Below, piece by piece: positions 9,535 to 20,500 of a stretch of DNA of 64,000 bases (the stretch's first letter is position 1; the number at the start of each line of letters is the position of its first letter). A model generated the notes under the pieces. The model was not told where the DNA came from and made no database searches. It saw nothing but the letters and a program-made list of their open reading frames with translations. Source of the DNA: Epinephelus fuscoguttatus (taxonomy: Eukaryota; Chordata; Actinopteri; Perciformes; Serranidae); NCBI RefSeq assembly GCF_011397635.1, contig NC_064759.1, positions 19,740,428 to 19,804,427 on the forward strand, written 5' to 3'. The translations under genes were made by a program, and so were the position numbers.

Positions 9535-12500
9535 ATGATTCCACAGGCCGAGTCTCTCCTGAAATATGACAACCCAGTGTTGGTCAGCAAAACCACAGAC
9601 GGAAAATCACCAAAGGTGAGTTCACTGAGTAACACCAACAGACTTTAGTTAACGTTACCCGGCCAAAGTAACGCTGGGTGGAAAAGTAAAGTGATGCCAG
9701 GTAGGGGGGAGAAACACAGGAAATTATCACAAAGATAATATTACTTACAAACTGTGTACACACATGTAACGTTAACTACATATGCAGATGTCATGCTCAT
9801 TTTAGTTCAGGGGCCACATACAGCCCAGTAAGACCATTCCATAATAACCTACTGATAACAACCCCTCCTGGTTTTTCCCCTTTTTAGTGTAAAGAAGTCA
9901 GTACACGTGCACTTCTTTCCTAATTTTACACTATGCCATATTGTTTCAAGACAAAAGTCTGATAGAGATTATTTTGTACAGAAGCTGCACGATGTTCAAT
10001 ATCTCTGAATCTGACCACCGTAAGTATTCATTGTTATTTCAGAGAGCTGTATTCTGATCAGGGTGGAGAAGCCTCTGAGGCAGCATTTTACATGAAGTAA
10101 CTGCTTACTGTTTAAACACTCTTAGCCTTCACAAGTGCATCAATGTCAGGTGTGAAAAGTCGTGCAGTGGGCCAGATTGGACCCTTTGGCGGGCCCCCAG
10201 GCCGTATGTTTGACACCCCTGGCCCAGACCTTTACATCCACCCATTGCAGTTAGTTGACTGATTTTGAGTCCCAGAACTCACAAGGTAAACCGGTGGCAT
10301 TTTGAGATTATTTTTTGGTAATAAGAGAAGGCTACTGCAGCTAAAACAATAAGGTCATAACGAGAAAAATGGTTGTAGGATGTTCCAGTTTATTATCTAT
10401 TATTTTCACAAAACTTTTCATGGGAAAAGGGTTTTGAGTGAGTAGTTAATGCATTCAGTAAAAACTGGACAAACAAAGAAGCTAAAATGGGACATTTTTC
10501 TTGATTGAAACTAGCATTTTTTTTTTAGGCTACCAGGTTTAAAATTAAAACTTAAGCTATTGTGTGCCACCCTGTAATATTACAGAAATGTTTAATGTTT
10601 TTTTGTCACTTGAAAATATTAAAGTTGATGCCCTGACTCAATTTCTGACACAGTGGTCCAGACTTAGCCATAACTGGTACACACATCAGGTGAGCACACA
10701 CACACACATCCATTGTGGACAACATGGCACCAAAGAAACAGGCAGCAAAAGGACAGGAAATGCAGCAGAAAAGTTGGACGATCTTTCTTAATTATTAGTT
10801 AGGCTGCATTAATGATTGATGAATTAATCACTGAACTGGATGGACTTGACCATTTAAAATACAAATATGATTGTCCCATTTTACCTGAACATGTCATCAA
10901 AATGAAAAAAGAAAAGTTTCTGAAATATTTCCCCTGACAACATATTTTCTTTATAGAAAATAGGGCGGCAGTAGCTCAGTCCATAGGGACTTGTGTTAGA
11001 AACTGGAGGGTCACTGGCTTAAGTCCCCATATGGAGCAAGTATGGAGTGTGGACTGGCAGCTGGAGAGGTGCAAGTTCAAGTGCAAGTGCCCTTGAGCAA
11101 GGCACCAGGATACAATGCTTCTATTGTTCTCATTCTGGAAATATTTAAAGACATTTATCTCACAACAGTGCTCTTCTCTTAGATAGTAACAGTTCCTTTT
11201 CTAGTCTATTAGGGAAAGATTGTGTGTGATACTAATAACAATATCAGTATTATTAATTCTCTAGTCTCCTTTTATTCCTTTATATTAAGCTTCTGAAGTC
11301 ACAGCTGATAAAAAAATAAAGTTTTTTGTTTTTATGGATTACTATTTATGGAGACATCGAAAAAAACACGTGCACAAACACATTTGTAACCGTTAAGTCA
11401 GTAAGATATTTAAATCTAGACAATAATACCCAGCTATTATCTAAATGTTCATCATTTTGGGGGCAGCAGTATCTCAGTCCATAGGGACCTGGGTTGGGAC
11501 ACAGAGGGTCAGTAGCCCAAGTCCCCATCCGGACTGGTAGCTGGGCACTGCTGAGGTGCCACTGAGCAAGGCACCTCTCCACCGTCTCTCAATTTAATGT
11601 AAGTATAGGTCCTGTTTGTGCACAGATGTGTATTTCAGGCCTGTGTGTATATGACAACAGAGTGAAACATTTCTTTTCTTCTTCTTCTTCTTCTTCTTCT
11701 GCTTCTACTTCTACTTCAGCACAGATACATCACAAATTCTAATAGTAACAGTATTTTAGGTGTTTTTTGTGTGGGTTTTCTACCAAAAACTGACCCAAAT
11801 TACCTGACTCTACCTATTTAAATCTTTCGCGCCCAAACATTTTTCTGGACCATATTTTCTGTAGTAGAGTTCACACTATTTACTGTCACTTCATCCTAAA
11901 CTTGTGTCACTGAAACCCTTCACACATACAGCATGCACAACTCTGAATTTGCTTAACTGTTAGCTCTGGACGAGTCCTGTCTTCCTAGACATAAAACACG
12001 GGCTCACTTGTCTGAATGACAAGTGCCTGAAAAAGCACAAGGTAGCCTGAGTCATTAATGTTTATTTAAAAGACATACACTTAATATGTGTATTGCAGCA
12101 ACAGTCTGTAACCTCTGAAAATAAGGGTAAAAACTAGTTAAGCTAAAGCACTTATTGCATGCATATGGTGCAAGCATTAAAATTGCAGCAGCTACTTTCA
12201 CTGTCTGTGGCAACATCAGCATTACAACATCTGCAATGCTGGACTACTGCCGTTATTACTGTCCTCTTTTTATGCATGGTTCAGCGTGGGTGAGGAACAG
12301 GTCTATTAATGAGTGAGTTACAAGCAGTATATTAAAAGGTGTTTAGTACATGCGATATATAATGTGGTACATAAAATAATGTCTCCTACAGGGACGCCCT
12401 TTGAGAGTGAGCCATCAGCAGCCTGCTATCTCTCTCCCTGTTCCACCACCTCCTAAAGCAAAGTCACCCACTGCTGACAGCATCAGGCAGGAAAATGAGG

Positions 12501-14093
12501 AGATCCTGAACACCATCTTTCCACCGAGGTGCAGCTCTTAACATTAACAATGTTTTATTTGAGTTGAGACCATGCTTTATCTAAACGTATGCTAATGCAG
12601 GGAGTGGAAGGAGGAAAACCAGCTGTGGGAGCAGAAAGTGTCCAGTGCACCTTGTACGAGAACAGATGTTATTTACCTGGAGGAACTGCTGGACACAAAG
12701 CTGCAGCAGAAACAGGCCAGGGAAACAGGAATCTGCCGCATTCGCAGGGAGCTCTTTTCCCAGTGCTTTGGTAAGGAGGCGGCTCGGCAGACATTTTGAC
12801 ATGTATTTAATAACATTATTGATAGGTGCATTCCCTTTAGGGCAGGTCCTGGTATTGCTCATGCTGGCTCATTGGAATCGCTTACTAGCACATGTAATGG
12901 AACTAAACCACTGTTTGTGTTTTCAATTTCACCTGTGCCTCACCTTTTCCTGCTATGACACATCAGAATGTCTGCTCGGAAAAAGGTCCATCAATCCACA
13001 TTAATCCAGTCATCTTGGTACAACGCAGCATTCTGCTGGGAAACCTTGGCTCCTTGGAGTCATGAGGATGCCATTTGACGCACACCACCCACCCAAACAC
13101 TGTTACAGATGCCAGGACCCGAGGTTTCCCAGCAGAACATGCTTTGTAACAAGATGATCAGTTATTAACTTTACCTGTCAGTGGTTTTACTGTTTTGGCT
13201 GATGGGTGCATACACACACACACACACACACACGCACGATAATACAGAGCTATAGGACAAACATTATAGTTTGGTGATCCATATGGCTGGATTTTTATCT
13301 TTAGTACGCTCTATTCTGATGGAGCAGTGCTACTATGTACAAATTACAGCACATTCTGCAAACATCAACTGTCTAAGCCTGCTAATTTTCTTTCTTTAAG
13401 ATGAGCTGATCAGACAGGTGACCATCAACTGTGCCGAGAGGGGTCTGCTGCTGTGGCGCATTAGAGAAGAAATTCAAATGACTATCACCGCCTACCAGAT
13501 GCTGTACGAGAGCAGCGTGGCTTTTGGAATGAGGAAAGCACTGCAGGCTAAGCAGGGCAAGGCTGACATGGAGAAAAAAGTAAGCGCATCGAGTCGTCTT
13601 TTATGACTTACAACAATTTTCCATTCATCTATAGCCATAGATATGGAGTTATAGACTGTTAATCAGTTAGATGTCCAGCAGAGGGAAGCATTTCTCTTTA
13701 AGAGTTATCTTAAAATAAGGATGGTTGTGGTGTTCTTTACATAATTGATCCTGTGTCTGGAACCAAACTCACAAGTGTGTCTTCTTATGTGCGTAGATCG
13801 CTGATCTGGAGGATGAGAAACAAGACCTGAAGAGGCAACTGAATGAACAGAAGGCCAAATGTGACAACATTGAAAAGAGGGAAAATGACAGGCGACAGGC
13901 TGAGGAGAAGAAGCACGCTGAGGAGATTCAGTTCCTGAAGAGAACCAACCAGCAGCTGAAGGTAATGTTCCATAATTACACATCAAAGAAAATGTATTCT
14001 TTTAGATGGTAGCTGTGTTGCCCGTCTTCATATTCTAATATTTGTTTTCCTATACAGGCTCAACTGGAAGGGATGATTACTCCAAAGAAGTAA
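9535..14093 (+). CDS. dnali1: Axonemal dynein light intermediate polypeptide 1
   Basis: Six coding exons: 9535-9615, 12392-12528, 12601-12770, 13401-13579, 13797-13961, 14058-14093; 768 nt, 255 residues, all phases consistent. The ATG at 9535 (MIPQAESLLKYDNPVLV) aligns with the conserved family N-terminus; an ATG at 9521 in another frame stops at once. Core motifs: IFPPREW (exon 2/3 joint), CRIRRELFSQCFDELIRQVT, NCAERGLLLWRIREEI, and ESSVAFGMRKALQA. Residues from about 185 to 246 are a charged coiled coil ending FLKRTNQQLKAQLEG, and the C-terminus is TPKK. Homologue of the Chlamydomonas p28 light chain, part of single-headed inner dynein arms in motile cilia and sperm flagella. Intron 1 is large (about 2.8 kb) and holds two SINEs and a hAT-like remnant. 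Confidence 0.96.
9785..10221. mobile_element. hAT (Charlie-like) non-autonomous remnant
   Basis: The right end reads, on the minus strand, CAGGGGTGTCAAACATACGG followed by GCCTGGGGGCCC; the left end (CAGATGTCATGCTCATTTTA) looks like a mutated version of the same terminus. I see no clean 8-bp target duplication. Located in dnali1 intron 1. Confidence 0.55.
10963..11125 (+). repeat. tRNA-derived SINE, copy 1
   Basis: Starts GGGCGGCAGTAGCTCAGTCC, with an A-box-like TAGCTCAGTCC, and has a B-box-like GGCTTAAGTCC at 11016-11026. The rest includes CCTTGAGCAAGGCACC. Located in dnali1 intron 1. Confidence 0.65.
11459..11600 (+). repeat. tRNA-derived SINE, copy 2
   Basis: Same family and same strand as the copy about 490 bp upstream: GCAGCAGTATCTCAGTCCAT, AGTAGCCCAAGTCCCC and GAGCAAGGCACC are shared with few changes. 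Located in dnali1 intron 1. Confidence 0.65.
11670..11720. repeat. (TTC)n microsatellite
   Basis: Imperfect run of TTC units (tcttcttcttcttc, then gcttctacttctacttc). Located in dnali1 intron 1. Confidence 0.9.
13208..13238. repeat. (CA)n microsatellite
   Basis: About 13 CA units in dnali1 intron 3. Confidence 0.9.
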
Positions 14094-14137
14094 CTTCGCC
14101 AAACAAGACGAGTGGCCATGCCCCACTGCAGAATGTT

Positions 14138-14143
14138 ATTAAA
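14138..14143 (+). promoter_or_regulatory. Candidate polyadenylation signal of dnali1
   Basis: ATTAAA 45 nt after the dnali1 stop codon. dnali1 and gnl2 are tail to tail, with 431 bp between stop codons. Confidence 0.5.
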
Positions 14144-14495
14144 TTCTTGTTTTAAAATAATATCAATTCATGTAAAGAATGTAATTAGTATATATTTTAT
14201 TACAGCATTGCATGACAAGTACAGTTCAAACAATAACTGTACATTTCTCTTGAACATCAAGAGTGCATTACATCTGTAAATGACGAATGAAATGTCATTC
14301 GAGAACAGTTCTGGGTTGAAGGGGAAAGGAGGTTGAAAAGGCGAGATACAAACAGTCGTTCTCCCTGTCGAAGTCAAGATAAGGCATCAAGTGGCCACAT
14401 GATAAATACCATTTAACACTTAGATAGCGTTCCACTTTCGATCAACTCTGCACTCCCAATAAAAACATGGCCTCTCTGGCTAGTTTAAATAAAGA

Positions 14496-14501
14496 TTTAT
14501 T
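14496..14501 (-). promoter_or_regulatory. Candidate polyadenylation signal of gnl2
   Basis: AATAAA on the minus strand, 24 nt beyond the gnl2 stop; this implies a very short 3' UTR. Confidence 0.55.
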
Positions 14502-14524
14502 GCAAACTCTGTTATGACTCCACT

Positions 14525-17500
14525 CTAGTGCTTTGATCTTTTGGTCTTTTGGCGTTCTGCGGATGGTGCTGGGGCCTTTCTGTTCTTGTTCTTGTTTTTC
14601 ACATTGTGTGTTTCGTAATAGCGTGCACCAACTTTCTTTGTCCTCTTAGCACGGTCCATCGCTCTTCTCTGTAGAGACGGATAAAAAGAACATGGGAAAA
14701 AATGAGCTTTTCATCTCCATTCCTGTTAATCATGAAGAGGAATAGATATTCACCTTACATGTCTCCGCACAGATATCTGTTTGATGTCAGAGAGAACAAA
14801 CACTGCATACCTGTTTAGACGTCAGTCTGGGGGATTGGGTTGACTCCTCGTCCTCAGCTTTCCTCTTCTTGCTCTTCTGGTTTGCTTCTAAATTCAAACA
14901 AGGATTAACAAATCTGATGTCAGCGCCTGACTGGATTTCAATGTCAACCTGATTTACCCAGTTGGTATGGCTACGGGGCAAATGCTGTATAAATCAGTAT
15001 TGGTGTCAAACTAAGATGGCATGCGTGTGTGCTTTTGATTTGATTCTGAGGAATGGTGGATGGTTTTTTTGGAGCTGAACCAACTCTGATACCTCTTCCA
15101 AAAAATTTCCACATTCAGCACCATACAAAGTCATGACAAACACGTTGATTGACTACCTTTCCTCTGTGCTTGCTTTGCTGCTGCTGCTGCTTGTTTAGTC
15201 TTGATGTCTGTGAACGCTTTGTCAGACAGTGCCTTAGGTATCCTGTCCAAAGGAGAAAAAAAAAAAGTTCAGTTTACTCCTGTTGAAATGAAGTGTAATT
15301 CAATTAGGCTTATACAACTGTTATTTGACTTTGTTCTTCAGTGTGTGGGCTGAAATTCAAAAAGAGATTACAAAACACAATGACATGCAAAAGTGATGGA
15401 AACAGGCCACTGATCAGAGTAAAACTGATGACTAAGACTCCTCGGGGGCTTAAAGGCTGGTTAGCACGGACCACCTAAAATGCATGGCATCTCTCTGCCT
15501 GACAACTTCGTGTAACTTTACTGAATAATATAATAAAGGCAACACACAAAACAAAGAAAATATGTAAGTGAGGTTTGGGTGAGAGCAGACGGACCGGATT
15601 GCAGAGAAGCGTTTGGATTTGGCCCGGTCCAGGAACTGCTTGTACTTAGAGATCTTCTCATCCAGCGCACGAATCACCTCGCGTGAACTCTTGTTGCTGT
15701 CCGCTTTGCCAGTTGAAGTGGTTGTGGGCTCGGAGTCCTGTGTCTCTCCATCAGCTGGCTCATCATTGGTCCCGTCTTCCTCTCCGCTCTCCTCTTCCTC
15801 GCTGTCTTCCTCACCATCGGAGCCTGAGATGTCAGACAGTTCCAGATCTGGCATCTCCACAGGAACCAGGTCTTCCTCACTGAACTCAGGTGCCACGTTG
15901 ATCTTTCCAAAGTTCTGTCGAACATTAGCCAGAATCCTCTGGACCTGCTCCTTCTGTCTGTGCTGCCGCTGCTGCTGTTCCTCATGCTCCTCCGAGATAG
16001 CATCCGGATTGTCTGGCTGTTCCACCTGCACATTCTCAACTGCGTCTGAGGGCCCTTCAACTGGTAATAGCTCCTTGTCCTAGAAAAATGACAGGAACAA
16101 AACAGGTTGACACACAGCGCACAGGTTGGTGTGGTTACAAGTCATTTACTGATAAAACGCAGGTGGAAAATTCAGTGAACTCTTACCTCCTGATCCCCCT
16201 CAGGTCCAGGGGGTTTCACAAAGAAGGGGATACGTCCTCTCTGCCAGTCATTCAACACCATTTTGGAGACGGTGGAGAGATCTGGCTCACCACCCTGTAC
16301 AATACCAAGAATATGTTGATCAAGCTTAGGATTTAAAACTAGTGGTTCACATTAGGGCTGGGCTATATACTGATATCATATTTTGAAAACTTTAATATCA
16401 TAAGTGTTGTCTTTTCCTGTTTTTTTTAAAGGCTGCAGTAAAGTGATGTAATTTTCTGAACTTGCCAGACTATTTTAGCTTTTCTGTTGTTTGCATTTAC
16501 CCACTTATCATTATACCCACATCAATGATAATTATTCATCAATAATGTCAGTGTGTAAATATTTTGTGAAAGCACCAATAGTCAGCCTTACAATATAGCT
16601 AGTTTGCAATCGTGACTATTATGGCGTGCAAAATTCAGATGGAGGGCAGGAAATGATAAAATCTTGCACTGCAGGAATTGGATATAGAGGAGAGTGACTA
16701 CATGAAAGGGTTGGATGAAGCTGTAGGCAGCAGGTATCATCAAGAAATTGACACTCATGCGATCCATACAAAATGAAGGAAGTGATTTTTTTCTCACAAC
16801 TTGACAGATTTGTCCGGTGTGGACACAATCATAACAAATTACCTCGTCCTGCAGACCTCTTGACGTTACTAAGGTTACATGGCGAGTTCATGAAAGCGTA
16901 CAAGAGTGGAGTGGACTACAACTATTTTGTGTGGGGTTTGGTTCCACGACTGAAATGACTGCCATCTTGTTTTTGGCCTGGTGAGTAAATGGACTGCACT
17001 TGTACGGCGCTTTTCTAGCCTGCCGACCACTCAAAGCACTTCTACACTACATGTCACATTCACCCATTCACACACACAGTCACACACTGGTGGCCGAGGC
17101 TAGCATACATGGTGCCACCTGCTAGTCAGTAACCATTTACATGCACTCACACACCGATGGAACGGACATGTGGAGAAATTTGATATTTAGTATGTTGCCC
17201 AGGGATACTTTGACATGTGGACTGCTGGAGCCTGGGATCAATCCGCCAATATTCTGATTAGTGGACGACCCGCTCTACCACTGAGCCACAGCTGTCCACA
17301 GTGTGCAGTTGTTTTATTTCTCTGTACATGGATGCATCGGAGTCAGGCTACCTTACTAGGTAATGTTAGCTAACTTTAGCTACTGTTTTCTACCTGTCTG
17401 GTAAACCGTTCCAAGAGGTCTGGTAAAACACTGTTAAAAATCTGGGTTGTGACTAAAATTACAGAGAAGTGGTTACTGTACATTGTAATTGCATCCAACT

Positions 17501-20500
17501 CAAGGCATGTTTAACACAACTTTTTATTATTTATGTTTAAAGTTTGCTGACTCCACTCCTCCAGACTGAAGACGGAGGTTTTTGATCCACATCTGCTGGT
17601 GTTTCTCAGTGACTTTTTTTTTTTAAAAAAAACTTCTCCCCTTTACGTCCTGCTCATTTCAGGACTTACAATGGCCTTTGTTTTTTCCCCAATTCAATTG
17701 ATTAGGACGACTGTTAACACTGCAAATTATAGGCATTAGTGCAGTGTTGGTCGTCTTTGCCTCCAGTTGCCTGCCCTCCATCTGGACAGTGCACTAATGT
17801 ATGGCGTCATATGCAAAGAAGCTATTGAAATCGTGGTATTTGGTCAAAAATATCTGGACATTTTGATTTTCTTCCTATTGCCCAGCCGCTCTTCACATAC
17901 ACTTATTATTTACCTGAAAGCTGAAAACAGACCAGATGTATTACTCATAAAATGGACAGTTAAAATACTCTAATCTGTTTTAACTGAAATTATTACTCAC
18001 ACTGATAATGAAGTTTGGTTAGCTTGTTAGCTTGTTGTTACATTTCTGTAAAATAAATACATGAATAAAACAACAACTTGGGGCAACACAGTTTTTAGAT
18101 TTAGCCTGTTAAAGGGAAATTTCGGTTTATTTCAACCTGTCTCCTATCGTCCTAAATTTGTTTCAAGTGACTAGTGACATAGAAATAATAGTTAGCATGT
18201 TAGCCGTTAGCCTAGATACAGCCGTAGCGTCAGACCTGTTAAAACGTAAGTGAATGGGCATCCTTTCAAGTGCAAAGTTAGTCCACTAAACAAGCTTTTT
18301 CTCCACAAAGACCGCCTCATATCGTTCGGATAAATGTCAGAGAACATATAGAAAGCGACATGTAAACGTGTTGTCTTACCTTACCGGTGTGCTGCCATGT
18401 TTGTTGTTTACCATTTAGCTAAGGCTGCAACCGGTCCCTTTCCTTGCAACAGAGGTATTCCTCTTCTGTGGGCACTGGGGTACAGCATTCACAGGTAACG
18501 TTACACCACCAATCTCCAGAGCTAAAGCCTTCCAGCAGCCATTCCTCCTCTCTCGTCCTCTACCTGTTGTGCCCCTCTCTCTCTCCTCCTCCGTTCTTCA
18601 ATTTCACGAAGCTCTTCATCAGTGTATTCTGGCTCAAATAAATAAGGGCGGCCATAAAACTCTGCAAAATCAAATTCCTCCTCCACAAAGTTGAAGTCTG
18701 GCAAAAAGTCAGCCATTATTCTATAAATCTGTCATAAAATAAATGAATGAACCTTTCACGCTACTGTCCGGTTCTGCCTTGCAGCTGCTGTGGCTTGTTC
18801 TCGCGAGATTTCGGCCGTCCTTTGGGAAGCAGAGGTAAACGGTAAACATACCGTAAGGTAAGACAACAACTCTGAAGACCACCTAAATGTGGAATGTTAA
18901 TATATAGGCTTTCCACATCGAGAGGCGATGGCTGCCCTTATTTATTTGAGCCAGAATACACTGACAAAGAGCTTCGTGAAATTGAAGAACGGAGGAGGAG
19001 AGAGAGAGACACAACAGGTAACGTTAGAGGACGACAGAGGAGGAATGGCTGCTGGAAGGCTTTAGCTCTGGAGATCGGTGGTGTAACGTTACCTGTGAAT
19101 GCTGTACCCCAGTGCCCACAGAAGAGGAATGCCTCTGTTGCAAGGAAAGGGACCGGTTGCAGCCTTAGCTAAATGGTAAACAACAAACATGGCAGCACAC
19201 TGGTAAGGTAAGACAACGCGTTTACATGTCGTTTTCTATATGTTCTCTGACATTTATCCGAACGATATGAGGCGGTCTTTGTGGAGAAAAAGCTTGTTTA
19301 GTGGACTAACTTTGCACTTGAAAGGATGCCCGTTCAATTACGTTTTAACAGGTCTGACACTACAGCTGTATCTAGGCTAACGGCTAACATGCTAACTATT
19401 ATTTCTATGTCACTAGTGACTTGAAACAAATTTAGGACGATAGGAGACAGGTTGAAATAAACCGAAATTTCCCTTCAGTGTCTTCCAAAGGGAGAATAAA
19501 AGAGAAACATTCAGACCTTCAGAAGTTTCCCACTGCGAAATGCCAGCTTCTCAAGGAAGTCTTCAGCAGAGTTCCAGGTGGGGATGCGGTAGGTCTTCTG
19601 AATGTATTCAGGCTTGGCCCGCTCCAGTACTGCCCCAATGTGCTCCTCTGGGTTCTTGATCTTCTCCACTTGAACCTATGTGAGGGAAGGGAAGAGAAAG
19701 GCATGCAATTTAAGACATGAACCTGCAACCTTTCAGTTACAGGGACTGCGTGGACTTGATGTTAAACCTGGGATCTGGGAAAAGGATCTGCAGGATTAGG
19801 ATCAGAGCTGATTAAGGCATTTTTTAACAGCTGAGCTCAATCAAAGAAAAATAAAATTACACTAACTGGGGTGAAACATTATTTATAAAGGATCTATATA
19901 TATATATATGAAATAAACATGATTCTAAAATACTTCGATCTGCTTTCATTTAATTTCTAACCTTGCAACTGTGCCAGGGAACACCTTTGCCCCAGACAAG
20001 AATTCACAACTTCAAACAATTAAAAAAGCCTGTAAAGCCTCCAAAACCTAAAACTAACAGTACTTACTGATAACACTGGTGTAAAAATATACTGCTATCA
20101 TCATCTTTGTTTCAATATTTGTTCTTAATGAAAATCTGGCCTTTTGAAGATGTATCCCAGATGCTTGTCATCTTCATCAGATTTCTACAAAACATCATTT
20201 AATCAGGCATTAAGGGGTTAGCTTTATCCTAAAGACTCCTGTCTAACTTCCTGGTTTCCAAAAGGACGAGAGTGCTGCTCGAGTACTAGTAAGCTTTCTA
20301 CTTTTTGATAAATTCATGAAATAATATTGCCATTTAGGTGTGTGTCACCATAACAGGTCAACTCTGTAGCCTTCCACAAGCAAAACTAAATAGAGTGTGC
20401 CAGGGCTGAAGTCAAAACCCCGAAGTTTAGCATCGCGCTGGTTCCTGGAAGACAAAGTGAATGTGATTTTTGCATTGCGTTTTGGATTATGTCAGAAAAT

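Larger units (their letters stand above)
18112..19475. mobile_element. Fold-back element: ~545-bp inverted arms with P2X7-like gene
   Basis: Arm A (18112-about 18655) and arm B (about 18926-19475) are near-identical inverted copies; for example the outer 20 bases AAGGGAAATTTCGGTTTATT at 18112 recur as complement ending at 19475, and the match continues through the CACTAGTGAC, GGCGGTCTTTGTGG and GGGCACTGGGG segments. The spacer is about 270 bp. The left flank carries TTAA (18108-18111 region); the right flank reads TTCA, so a TTAA target duplication is likely but decayed. I infer a Kolobok/piggyBac-type non-autonomous element; P2X7-like genes of this kind are, to my recollection, carried by repeated elements in fish. 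Located in gnl2 intron 11. Confidence 0.75.

Noticed and set aside
10960..11030. Genuine tRNA gene
   Set aside because: A- and B-box-like motifs are present but the cloverleaf does not close, and a second diverged copy nearby shows it is a SINE.
12645..13004. 119-codon plus-strand frame
   Set aside because: Out-of-frame reading of dnali1 exon 3 that runs on into intron 3.
15613..16083. 156-codon open frame on the plus strand
   Set aside because: Exact antisense shadow of gnl2 exon 13; its serine/leucine-rich product results from the acidic sense codons.
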